A stretch of DNA of 64,000 nucleotides from JAKAGZ01 sp035266865. Lineage in GTDB: Bacteria > Bacteroidota > Ignavibacteria > Ignavibacteriales > Ignavibacteriaceae. Below, one piece after another: positions 53,405-62,068 of this stretch (positions within the stretch are counted from its first letter, which is position 1; the number at the start of each line of letters is the position of its first letter). Under the pieces are notes generated by a model, which saw nothing but the letters and a program-made list of their open reading frames with translations, was not told the DNA's origin and ran no database searches. The stretch spans positions 1 to 64,000 of the forward strand of contig DATFMR010000040.1 of the NCBI GenBank assembly GCA_035266865.1, written 5' to 3'. The position numbers and the translations under genes were made by a program.

Positions 53405-54886
53405 TTATTTTATATTTTGTAACATTTTTAGAATCTCAACCATAGCCAGAGTATCCATCTTACAATAGTCGAGCAAATTTTTTCTTGTTTCTTTTATTTT
53501 TTCAGGATGCGTTTCATAAACCAAAGATTCAAAAGCATTCATAGCCGCACCGCCTTCAGCTATCTCCAATTCTTCATAAGACAAATCAGGAACAATCGCC
53601 GGCAGTACTTTCTTAATGGAATAAGAACCCTGCATTGATGGTTTGTAGAAATATTTCTTCTGGAAAGGCAGCATCAGGTCCCTTATGCGGGTTAATCTTT
53701 CTTCTATATCATTTGCGAATGGAGGAAAGTCTCTTGCGAGTTCTTTTAACCTGCTCATTTCAAATGACTGATTATAAACTAGTATGTCTCCATCTCCCTC
53801 TGTATCTCTAAGCAGGTTTTCGATAAAAGGGATTCTCGGGTCGCCTTTGCCGTCTGCAAGAAATTCAAAGTGTTTAAGATCGCTGTTTGGATCTTCCCGG
53901 TAGTGTAATGAATATTGAAATGGTATCTGTTGGTAAGGACGGGAATCGTCATACAATGGAACAGCGGGCATAAAGGTCTCAAAATCCATAAAGTAAAGCG
54001 GGTAACTCAAAGAATCCAGGAATTCCTTAATTCCCTTTTTATCAATAATAGTCTTTTTGTTTATTTCACCGTCAACCTGGATTCGCTGGTTTGAACTAAG
54101 TTTATAATCTTCAGGAATATCTTCAATTTTTATTATGCCGCTGTTGAACAGTTCAAATTTTTTCTCAGTCTTTAGTCCGGATATATTAAATATGGAATAC
54201 TCAGGGATGCCATTCCAGCAGTGCCCAAGGAAAGCACAGGCGTAAGGATCATTGCACTGCGGGCCGATATTTATTTCCGGGATAGCTTTGGTTTTAAGTA
54301 CAGTTTTAAATCTCTCAATCTTTTCTTCTATTATTCCCTGTTGTTCAATCACTAAATCAAGAACCGATTGGACTGTAAATAAACCCTTAATTTTTAATTC
54401 GCCCTGCCTGACATACTGGTTGTTAATATATACAATGTAAATGTCGGCTATATCAAGCCCAGAGTTTTTTAACACGTAATACTGAACAGCCGCATCGAGA
54501 ATATAGGTTTCAGAAATACTTGTTGAACTTTTTACTTCATAAATTTTCCATTTCTTCCCGGATTTAACCAAAATATCCACTGCAACTAAAACTTCATCAT
54601 AAATAAAAGAAGCTTCGTAAAAAGATTTTTCGCCCTCTTCAATTTTTTGCTGCGTTAATTGTGCCGATTTTGTATATTGAAACGGATTTGGGGGTGCTAC
54701 ATCGATCCCGCCGGAGAAAAGATCCTGTGCAAGTTTACCCACATTTGTGCCGCGGTCAAAGATAGCCTGCTGCGCTTCGCTTACCGGATCTTTCCATTTA
54801 TAGTGATACTTGTAAAGATAGAGATGTTTCTCACACTGAATGCCTTTAAGAAAGGATGATTTGCTGAGTAAGTGAGATGATGCCAT
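53405..54886 (-). CDS. DUF2779 protein: Cas4-like PD-(D/E)XK nuclease fused to DnaQ-like exonuclease
   Basis: 493 residues. The first half resembles Cas4/RecB-type nucleases: Cys18 near the start, a VAVDIL and IYEVKSS catalytic strand pair (about 100-122), and CNDPYACAFLGHC (about 206-218) completing a likely iron-sulphur site. The second half (about 285-490) has DnaQ-like exonuclease motifs (YFMDFETF, LVYNQSFEM, DYCKMDTLAM). DUF2779 proteins are widespread and uncharacterised; domain make-up implies DNA/RNA end processing. Its stop is six bases from the broken HEPN-like gene. Confidence 0.82.
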   Translation of the reverse strand: MASSHLLSKSSFLKGIQCEKHLYLYKYHYKWKDPVSEAQQAIFDRGTNVGKLAQDLFSGGIDVAPPNPFQYTKSAQLTQQKIEEGEKSFYEASFIYDEVLVAVDILVKSGKKWKIYEVKSSTSISETYILDAAVQYYVLKNSGLDIADIYIVYINNQYVRQGELKIKGLFTVQSVLDLVIEQQGIIEEKIERFKTVLKTKAIPEINIGPQCNDPYACAFLGHCWNGIPEYSIFNISGLKTEKKFELFNSGIIKIEDIPEDYKLSSNQRIQVDGEINKKTIIDKKGIKEFLDSLSYPLYFMDFETFMPAVPLYDDSRPYQQIPFQYSLHYREDPNSDLKHFEFLADGKGDPRIPFIENLLRDTEGDGDILVYNQSFEMSRLKELARDFPPFANDIEERLTRIRDLMLPFQKKYFYKPSMQGSYSIKKVLPAIVPDLSYEELEIAEGGAAMNAFESLVYETHPEKIKETRKNLLDYCKMDTLAMVEILKMLQNIK

Positions 54887-55124
54887 ATTGCCCGGATCAT
54901 TAGTTTTAAAATACTTTATAACTTAAAACCGGGTCAATCAAAAAACAAGAATTTTTCGACCGGGGGAATAAGAAATCTAAATTTCAGAATTCACAAGAGC
55001 GATGTTATTATATTTAGCTAACTGCAGCACCAGGCAAGAATAAAGTTTATACTACTATTTGTTTGTGAATCCCGAAAAGTAATGAAAGGCTGGTAAACAG
55101 CAACGCTGTGAAAGCCGGAATAAA

Positions 55125-55376
55125 TTACGGCATTCTTTTTTGGCAGAGTTTAAAAAAGAATTTCATCATTCTTATTTCTTCTTCAGAAAAACTTTCGAAA
55201 TCATTTCTGCTTACCAATGCATCCACATATATTGTCGATTTGTCGAATGCACCCGCCACTATCCGTGCATTGGATCTGATGATTTCCCTGGCAAGGTCCG
55301 GTTCCGATTTCATTAGCTTGTGAAGCCAGGATCTAACATCATAATGCTCAAAAAGTTTTAACCTTTTCGAAGTCAT
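55125..55376 (-). CDS. Small hypothetical protein
   Basis: About 83 residues from the ATG at 55376 (MTSKRLKLFEHYDVRSWL). Charged and helical (EPDLAREIIRSNARIVAGAF, SFSEEEIRMMKFFFKLC); no membrane helix. I recognise no family. It stands between the nuclease and the phosphatase genes, 238 bases from the former. Confidence 0.5.
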   Translation of the reverse strand: MTSKRLKLFEHYDVRSWLHKLMKSEPDLAREIIRSNARIVAGAFDKSTIYVDALVSRNDFESFSEEEIRMMKFFFKLCQKRMP

Positions 55377-55513
55377 ATTCAAGCAATAAATATATTTTTA
55401 AAGATTTACGAGAGTCAAATATATGGACGAGTGTCCAATTATTGGACACTAATATATTGTTTTCTGCAAAAAAGTCAAAGGAAAAAGTGGTTTTTTTGAG
55501 GTAGTCAAATAAA

Positions 55514-56401
55514 TTAACTTTTCTTTATCAATATCATCGTAGCATCGTCATCAGGTACCGTGCAATAATTTTTAAAATCTTCTTTAATATTTTTAAATAT
55601 TTTTTTAGCAGTTAGATGCTTTGAAGCCTTGAGCTGATTTTCGAGTTTTTCCGATACATAATTTAATTCACCATTCTGCTGTTCAGAAAATCCGTCAGTA
55701 AAAAGTACCAGTATATCCCCGCTTCCCATTACATTTAAAGTATTAATTGAATATCTCTTTTTGAATCCCAATATGCTTTTGTCGATTTTGCTGTCTATAT
55801 CAGATTCAGAAGGAAGCGTGCCGATAGGCGGGAAATTTATAAGATTCAGATTATCAATTTTTACAATTTTATTGAATTTGTTTGAGAAAATCAGGGGAAG
55901 CGGATGAGCAGCGGAAATAAATCTGAAGTCGCCGTTATTATGGATTTCACCGTAGATCATTGTAATAAATTTATCAATATTAGATGATTGATGAAATCTC
56001 TGATTTATTGTCTCAAAAAGATCTGAAGTAATTTCACCGTAATTGGATAGCTCGTAACTCGCCCCCACAAGAAATGCCTGGTGAAGCATTGCATTCATAA
56101 GGGCATCCGTTATACTGTGCCCGCTGACATCAGAAAGCAGAATTCCGGATCTGTTTTTCAGCTCTTTTAATTTGTTGCTGATTTCAATTTTATCGGTCAA
56201 TTCAGCGCGTTTGATTCTTTCATCAAGGTTAAAACGTTTTGAAAAATCCACAAAGATTATATGATCGCCACATACCTCTCCAAGCAGAGGAATAGTTTCG
56301 CCATAAATATCCAACCCTTCCACAGAAGGAATCTCACCGTGATTCGGCTTTATCGTCCTGGCTATATGCTGAAAATTTATTATTTCGTTAGTATCGTTCA
56401 T
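55514..56401 (-). CDS. SpoIIE/PP2C-type serine phosphatase
   Basis: 295 residues comprising one SpoIIE phosphatase domain without a sensor region. Metal-binding aspartates appear in VCGDHIIFVDF, LLSDVSGHSITDAL, and LVLFTDGFSEQQNG, with a final DDDATMILIK. Such phosphatases act on anti-sigma-factor antagonists (RsbU/RsbP type) or other phosphoproteins. No anti-sigma gene is adjacent. The sensory input must come from a partner or the short N-terminus. Confidence 0.88.
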   Translation of the reverse strand: MNDTNEIINFQHIARTIKPNHGEIPSVEGLDIYGETIPLLGEVCGDHIIFVDFSKRFNLDERIKRAELTDKIEISNKLKELKNRSGILLSDVSGHSITDALMNAMLHQAFLVGASYELSNYGEITSDLFETINQRFHQSSNIDKFITMIYGEIHNNGDFRFISAAHPLPLIFSNKFNKIVKIDNLNLINFPPIGTLPSESDIDSKIDKSILGFKKRYSINTLNVMGSGDILVLFTDGFSEQQNGELNYVSEKLENQLKASKHLTAKKIFKNIKEDFKNYCTVPDDDATMILIKKS

Positions 56402-56560
56402 CGCCTGTTTCTTTAATCCTTAATTTTTGATCCACAAACTTAACATTTTATCAATCAGTTGCCACAATAACAGGATTATTAAACAATTAAATTACACCAG
56501 CGGTGAAAGGTAAGGATATCGGGATTTTTTAGGGGATTTTCTTTCTCACTTCTTGGTATG

Positions 56561-56601
56561 CCGTGCGTCTTCGCCCCGCAAAGCAGGGCTACGCCGTCAC
56601 T
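56561..56601 (+). repeat. GC-rich repeat, left copy flanking GIY-YIG gene
   Basis: A 41-base GC-rich segment (CTTCGCCCCGC, then CTACGCCG) in AT-rich surroundings. Its reverse complement resembles 57045-57094: CGGCGTAG followed by a GCG-GG-CGAAG-type end. It lies about 90 bases past the stop of the small GIY-YIG gene. Confidence 0.55.
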
Positions 56602-56689
56602 ATTGGTGCAAATTGATATAAAATTTTTGAATCCCTTAAATTAGAACTATGCCGATAATTTTGTGGATAGAATATTCTGATGGAAATTT

Positions 56690-56947
56690 TTAAAAATGCT
56701 TTTTTGCAAAGGCTCTTCCTGAATGGCTTTTTAAATATTTTTCAAATTCCAGTGCTTTTTTCTTATTATTAAATGTTATCACTGTTTTTACTTCCCAGGG
56801 TCTGAATTTTGAAGTGTGTTTTGATAATCCATCATTATGTTCTTTTAATCGCCTTTTTATATTTGTTGTAAATCCTATATAAAAACGATCAGAATCAATT
56901 AGGTTATTGAGTATATATATACATAATAAAACATTAATAATTGTCAT
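56690..56947 (-). CDS. Small stand-alone GIY-YIG endonuclease-like protein
   Basis: 85 residues, one GIY-YIG domain: CIYILNN, FYIGFTTNIKRRLKEHN, the FRPWEVK strand and FEKYLKSHSGRAFAKKHF with a conserved C-terminal helix. The catalytic tyrosine/arginine set and the E of LEFEKYLK are present. Such proteins are usually UvrC-like nuclease domains acting on their own; many copies in related genomes sit next to tRNA or tmRNA. Here inverted GC-rich repeats flank it. Confidence 0.85.
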   Translation of the reverse strand: MTIINVLLCIYILNNLIDSDRFYIGFTTNIKRRLKEHNDGLSKHTSKFRPWEVKTVITFNNKKKALEFEKYLKSHSGRAFAKKHF

Positions 56948-57044
56948 TTGATTTGGATTCTACGGGCTCAGGTTACAAATAAAATAAAAATAGATGAATT
57001 AGAAATCAAATTAATATTTTTACATATGGATAGAACAATTTAAA

Positions 57045-57094
57045 AGCCGACGACAGTCGCGGCGTAGTTCGAGAGGAGCGAGGACGAAGCCCGG
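57045..57094 (-). repeat. GC-rich repeat, right copy abutting tmRNA
   Basis: GCCGACGACAGTCGCGGCGTAG...GCGAGGACGAAGCCCGG (read on plus) shares CGGCGTAG and the GCG(A)GG(A)CGAAG end with the reverse complement of 56561-56601. It ends three bases from the tmRNA 3' end at 57097. Inverted orientation relative to the left copy. Confidence 0.55.
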
Positions 57095-57096
57095 AG

Positions 57097-57456
57097 TGGA
57101 GGTGGCGGGAGTCGAACCCGCGTCCGAAGTTAAGATCCAAAAGACATCTACACACATAGTCTGACTTTGTTTTTAATTTAATGCTACCTGTCAAACTAGG
57201 ATCACATTAAACCTGCCTGCTAAAGTTTCGCCTCATCGCCGCAGACAATCGATTCGGCTATCGCACCTAAACGTCGCTCATCTGAAACCCGGTACGAGAA
57301 GAATCAGCGAACGGCCACTTAAGTATTAATTAAGCAGCTAAGGCGTAATTAGATTCGCCAGTTATAGTTTTATTCCCAATTTTTTAACGTGTTTTCGGGG
57401 AACACGATGCGCAGTCTAATGTCTCTCCAACCCCGTCGAAGCCAAAATTCACCCCC
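57097..57456 (-). ncRNA. ssrA: Transfer-messenger RNA (tmRNA)
   Basis: 360-base RNA. The 5' end GGGGGTG pairs with CACCTCC at the 3' end, followed by discriminator A. The T-arm CGGGTTCGACTCCCG, the 5' GGCTTCGACGGGG and pseudoknot segments are recognisable. The tag-reading frame (about 57330-57362) ends GES-NYALAA and a TAA. It rescues stalled ribosomes with SmpB. CCA is not encoded. Confidence 0.96.
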
Positions 57457-57526
57457 TTTTGAAATTATCAATTTTGAATGCTGAATTATTCTAACAAATA
57501 ATTATATAATACATTCTAAATTATAA

Positions 57527-58075
57527 TTAAGGGATCCATTTTGTATCAGGGATTCCAGAAACAAAATTTTCATAACGTGCAAGAACAAACAACAAATCCG
57601 ACAGCCGGTTAAGATAAATTGAAATATTTTCACCGGTGTTTTTATTTTTATTCAAACCGACAACTTTTCTTTCTGCTCTTCTGCAAATTGTTCTGCAAAC
57701 ATGCAGGTGAGCAGCTGCTTTGGAACCGCCTGGTAAAATAAAATTTTTCAATGGTTCCAGTTTTTCTGAAAAATGATCGATCGCAATTTCCGCTTCCAGG
57801 TAAAATTCAGAAGGAACTCTAGGTACGTTTTGTTTCCTGGATTTCTCATTTTCAGGTGCAGCAAGATCAGAGCCTACTATAAATAATTGACTCTGAATTT
57901 TTTCAAGCAAAGATTTTACTTCCGTATCCTTAATTTCAGTAATTGTCAAACCGATATAAGAATTAAGCTCATCTACAGTGCCGTAGGCATCAATCCTGGC
58001 AGAACTTTTAGAAACCCTTTCACCGCCGAATAAACCTGTTTCCCCGCTGTCGCCTGTTTTAGTATAAATTTTCAT
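57527..58075 (-). CDS. pduO: Cob(I)alamin adenosyltransferase, PduO type
   Basis: 182 residues. The ATP-binding start TKTGDSGETGLFGG is diagnostic, and the RICRRAERKVV-like segment (CRTICRRAERKV) in the C-terminal helices is conserved. It makes adenosylcobalamin from cob(I)alamin and ATP. It overlaps the ygfZ stop by four bases (ATGA). No cobalamin riboswitch was recognised. Confidence 0.93.
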   Translation of the reverse strand: MKIYTKTGDSGETGLFGGERVSKSSARIDAYGTVDELNSYIGLTITEIKDTEVKSLLEKIQSQLFIVGSDLAAPENEKSRKQNVPRVPSEFYLEAEIAIDHFSEKLEPLKNFILPGGSKAAAHLHVCRTICRRAERKVVGLNKNKNTGENISIYLNRLSDLLFVLARYENFVSGIPDTKWIP

Positions 58076-59175
58076 CTTACAAAAGGTAGATTTTCTACCG
58101 TAGCCTGCACCGGATTACTATTTTCACTCCTGGCAGACAATTTAGTTCCGGGTTCCAGATAAAATCTGCGAACAAAACCCAGTCCGATAGCTCTATCTAA
58201 TTTTTTAGAAAATGTTGTGGAAGTTACAACCCCTGCCTCTTTGCCTTCGGAATCAAAAAGAGTGTATTTTTCACCCGGCCTTAATTTTTCCCCGAATGAA
58301 AGTCCTTTTAATTTTTTCTGAACTTTATCATAAGTATCGAGTCTTGCAATCACTTCCTGCCCAATATAACACCCTTTTTTAAAATCTACCATATTGAGCA
58401 AATCAAGTTCGTGAGGATTATAAGTAGCGGACAATTCATTTGGCGAATCGGGAATACCTTTTTCTATCCTGTAAATTTCATAGGCATCTAATCCAACAAA
58501 ATTAAAATTGAACGGTCCATCGTATTCTTTCATAAATTTTACGACTTTTTGGCCATTTGTCAAATCAGCCAGAATCCAGAATTTATCCCGTCCGTCAATT
58601 CCTTTAAGTTTAACCACGAAAAAAATCATCCCATCAGAATTAACAATTTTAAATTGGTTTGACGATAATTCATTGGTAACACTTCCAGCAATCATTGTCA
58701 TAAATGAATTTGTCTGCGAACCAATCAATTCAAGAAGTACATATTTATCATTAACATCATTTATTTTTACGTCATCCATAATAATGTATTTTTCAATCCA
58801 GCTTTTTGCCTTTTTTTTATTTGCCTGGGATGTAACAAGCAACTGGTATTCATTAAAATTCAGCAGCTTAACAACATCAATAATTCTTCCTTTCTCGGAT
58901 GTAATTATTGTATCACTAATTCTTTGCTTGAACAGATCTTTTATTGCATTAGTTGTTATTCTATGGAAAAAATCAAGGACATCATTTCCGCGAAGTTCAA
59001 AAATACCATAAGAGGAAATATCCCTCACTCCAACGCCTGTATAAAGCGAATCAAGTTCATCTTCAACGTTATTATAAATTTTTATATATCTGCTGCCGTT
59101 AAGACCTTCCGAAGAAAATCCTAATGATTCAAAATATTCCAGCAGTGGTGTGCTTTTTGAATCAACATTAATCAT
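58072..59175 (-). CDS. ygfZ: YgfZ/GcvT-like folate-binding iron-sulphur cluster maturation protein
   Basis: 367 residues. The YgfZ signature KGCYIGQEV is present (about residue 265) in a GcvT-like fold. YgfZ helps assemble or repair iron-sulphur clusters using tetrahydrofolate. It is slightly longer than the E. coli protein (326). It overlaps the adenosyltransferase gene by four bases; both relate to cofactor maintenance. The promoter probably lies in the 59176-59373 gap. Confidence 0.9.
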   Translation of the reverse strand: MINVDSKSTPLLEYFESLGFSSEGLNGSRYIKIYNNVEDELDSLYTGVGVRDISSYGIFELRGNDVLDFFHRITTNAIKDLFKQRISDTIITSEKGRIIDVVKLLNFNEYQLLVTSQANKKKAKSWIEKYIIMDDVKINDVNDKYVLLELIGSQTNSFMTMIAGSVTNELSSNQFKIVNSDGMIFFVVKLKGIDGRDKFWILADLTNGQKVVKFMKEYDGPFNFNFVGLDAYEIYRIEKGIPDSPNELSATYNPHELDLLNMVDFKKGCYIGQEVIARLDTYDKVQKKLKGLSFGEKLRPGEKYTLFDSEGKEAGVVTSTTFSKKLDRAIGLGFVRRFYLEPGTKLSARSENSNPVQATVENLPFVR

Positions 59176-59373
59176 GAACTCTCCAATAAAATTTATTGTT
59201 TCATTAAAAATAATTCTCGTTAAAAGAATATTTCAATTAGCACTGTAATTTAAAATGTTTTTTAAGAATGTAAAATTTTGAAATCGGCTAATTAATGTTT
59301 CTTTTGCTATAGATAGATCCAGCCGAATGCTCAAAATTTTATTTTAATTGATTTGTAAAGATAGGCAAATTTT

Positions 59374-60240
59374 TCAATATGGACGAGTCATATTTCTATT
59401 CCTGGAACTAACATAAAGACTGTCATTGTTATTCCAGGTAAAGCCAATTGAATCTGCTACAAATATCCTTCTGCCTGTATCATAATACACGAATTCATAA
59501 TAATCAGGGAAATTGTCATTATTAATGTTAGCCAGAGTGCGTTTAAAATTTATACCCTTGTAGGTCATTAAAAGATGGGGTTCCTGAGTTATGCCATGAA
59601 GAAAGAAATAATTATAATCTATATGTCCAGTTCCCCTGGCATAATGGAAATCAATTTTTATATATGGAATTCCTCTGAAATTCCATTTTTCGAGGAACAT
59701 CCTATTTAAACCACCATGAGAAGGAACGGGAGCTTCCCAAACAACGAAAAGTTTATTGTTATTGCATTCAAATAAAGTTAAATAGAAAAATGCGGTTCCT
59801 AGTTCAGTACTATCCAGATCGATAAAACTCTGATCATATCCGACTATATTTTTAGGTTCAATTAATCTTTCACCCGGTTTTGACCTGGCCACTATGCCAA
59901 AAATATATTGTTTTTCATTTTCATGATAATAAATAACAGCGGGCTTTGGTACATTATAAGTTAAAGTCTTATCAAAATTAAGCAGATAAGAACCAGCTGC
60001 ATAGTTTTTAAGAACATATTCGACAACATCGAGTGTATCGCATGGTAGTGCCGAAGCAGATTGACTTCTTTTAACGCTGAGATTATAAGCCTGAATATCT
60101 TTATCATTCTTAGGTGTATTGGAAATATTATCCCCGAAAACCTTACTCTTTTTATTACCGCTTTCATAGCAGGACTTTACAAGTAAAAAAGCCAATATAA
60201 TCAGGGCAATTGTTACTAATATTAAAATAAATTTTTTCAT
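59374..60240 (-). CDS. Hypothetical membrane-anchored or secreted protein
   Basis: 288 residues. A hydrophobic N-terminus (MKKFILILVTIALIILAFLL) ends in VKSCYES, possibly a signal anchor or non-standard lipobox. The mature part is beta-rich with aromatic residues (YLLNFDKTLTYNVPKP, ARGTGHIDYNYFFLHG, FPDYYEFVYY). No family recognised. It is a single gene unit. Confidence 0.55.
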   Translation of the reverse strand: MKKFILILVTIALIILAFLLVKSCYESGNKKSKVFGDNISNTPKNDKDIQAYNLSVKRSQSASALPCDTLDVVEYVLKNYAAGSYLLNFDKTLTYNVPKPAVIYYHENEKQYIFGIVARSKPGERLIEPKNIVGYDQSFIDLDSTELGTAFFYLTLFECNNNKLFVVWEAPVPSHGGLNRMFLEKWNFRGIPYIKIDFHYARGTGHIDYNYFFLHGITQEPHLLMTYKGINFKRTLANINNDNFPDYYEFVYYDTGRRIFVADSIGFTWNNNDSLYVSSRNRNMTRPY

Positions 60241-60424
60241 CTTTTGCCAGATGTAAATAACAAAATTTTGTATACGGGTTTTAACATTTTATTATTTAAA
60301 CAATTTTTATGCCTGAGTTCAGGATAACAAAGCTTTGCAAAATATCCTGATTTTAATCAAATAAGGCTTTTTACTATCGATTAAGTTAAACTATTCTATC
60401 CCAAGGCCTTAATAAAGTCTCAAT

Positions 60425-61798
60425 TTAAGACATTTGACTTGAATATTCTTGCATAAAATATGCAGAACTAATAATTCCCAGCTGATAATGTTTAAGATTA
60501 AAATGTTCATTTGGTGAATGTAAATTTTCGGTATTCAGCCCCAACCCCATCAAAACAGTAGGCACTTTAAGTTTCTTGGCAAAGACTGTAACAATCGGCA
60601 CTGAACCACCCTCGCGCATAAAAACTGTTTTTTTGCCAAATGCTTTTTCCATAGATTTTGAAGCTGCAATAGTTGCCGGGTTTTCCAGCGGCACTAGAAC
60701 AGGATGTGCACCGTGCAGACTTTTTATGTTTAACTTTACCGACTTTGGAGTCAGAGATTTAAAATATCTTTCAAAATGCTTTGCAATTTTTTTCGGATCC
60801 TGGTTCGGAACAAGTCGCATACTAATTTTTGCCATTACTTTAGAAGGTAGGACGGTTTTTGCTCCATCCCCTGTAAATCCACCGATAATTCCATTACAAT
60901 CCAGAGTAGGCCTTGCCCATATTCTTTCCAGGGTAGTATATCCTTTCTCACCTTTTAATTCTGCAACGCCAAGATTTTTGGCAAATTTTTTATCTGAAAA
61001 TTTCAATGCTTTAAAACTGTCTCTCTCTTTTTTAGCAAGTTTAAGAACATCATCATAAAAATGAGGGATAGTAATTTTACCATCTTTTCTTTGAAGCTTG
61101 GAAATAATTTCTGACAGGATATTAATTGGATTAGCAATACCGCCGCCAAAAGTTCCGGAATGAAGATCCCTATTCGGGCCTGTCAATTCAACCTGCATAT
61201 AACACAACCCGCGCAAGCCATAGGTTAATGTTGGAATTCCCGGACCGTAAAGTGCCGTATCCGAAATCAGTACTGAATCACATTTAAGTCTTTCAGTATT
61301 ATTATTTATAAATATTTCAAGGCTCTCACTGCCGACTTCTTCTTCCCCCTCAATTAAAAATTTTACATTCAGCGGCAAACTTCCAACCGTCTTGAAATAA
61401 GCTTCGGTACTTTTAATGTGCATATACATCTGCCCCTTGTCATCCGTAGCTCCACGGGCATAAATTTTCCCATCTTTTATAACAGGTTCAAAAGGAGGGC
61501 TGTCCCATAGCTCTACCGGGTCAACAGGCTGAACATCATAATGACCATAAATTAAAACTGTCGGCTTACCAGGAGCACCGAGCCATTCACCGTAAACAAT
61601 CGGATGACCTTCGGTTTTAAATATTTCTACTTTGTTCATCCCTGCCGATTTTAATTTATTAGATACAAATTCAGCGGCTTTCTGTATGTCTGGCTTATTT
61701 TCGACTAAAGTACTTATACTTGGAATTCTTAAAAAATCTTTTAATTCTGATATATAATTGTCTTCATTTTGCTTTATGTAATTTATTACATCCTGCAC
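60425..61798 (-). CDS. M20-family dipeptidase
   Basis: 457 residues. Zinc-binding and catalytic motifs: IYGHYDVQPVDP (His, Asp), GATDDKGQ (bridging Asp), EGEEEVGS (catalytic Glu-Glu) and a C-terminal ENLHSPNEHF (His). A dimerisation lid domain lies between about 205 and 365. It resembles the CNDP-like/PepV-like M20 dipeptidases acting on short cytoplasmic peptides. No signal peptide. Stand-alone unit. Confidence 0.92.
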   Translation of the reverse strand: MQDVINYIKQNEDNYISELKDFLRIPSISTLVENKPDIQKAAEFVSNKLKSAGMNKVEIFKTEGHPIVYGEWLGAPGKPTVLIYGHYDVQPVDPVELWDSPPFEPVIKDGKIYARGATDDKGQMYMHIKSTEAYFKTVGSLPLNVKFLIEGEEEVGSESLEIFINNNTERLKCDSVLISDTALYGPGIPTLTYGLRGLCYMQVELTGPNRDLHSGTFGGGIANPINILSEIISKLQRKDGKITIPHFYDDVLKLAKKERDSFKALKFSDKKFAKNLGVAELKGEKGYTTLERIWARPTLDCNGIIGGFTGDGAKTVLPSKVMAKISMRLVPNQDPKKIAKHFERYFKSLTPKSVKLNIKSLHGAHPVLVPLENPATIAASKSMEKAFGKKTVFMREGGSVPIVTVFAKKLKVPTVLMGLGLNTENLHSPNEHFNLKHYQLGIISSAYFMQEYSSQMS

Positions 61799-62068
61799 TT
61801 GGAATCTCCTGAGTTTTAGGTTTCAAAAAAATGAACAATCATCTTTACCTAGAAAATTGTTTTGAGCTTTGTATTATAAATTTCTGTCTTTAAATGTTTT
61901 CTACCTATGGTTAAATTTTAAGAAATCAATTTAATTTTAGGTTAAAATACATCGAAACAAACATAAAATACAAAAATTTCATTATGAAATATAACAATTA
62001 TATACAGAAAATTTGCGCACCACTCTATTAAAGTTAATCTTTATAGTTTACTTTATTATATTAAACAC

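Noticed and set aside
57006..57194. Open frame of 62 codons on the minus strand
   Set aside because: It runs across the 3' end of tmRNA, which is a certain RNA gene; the frame is accidental.
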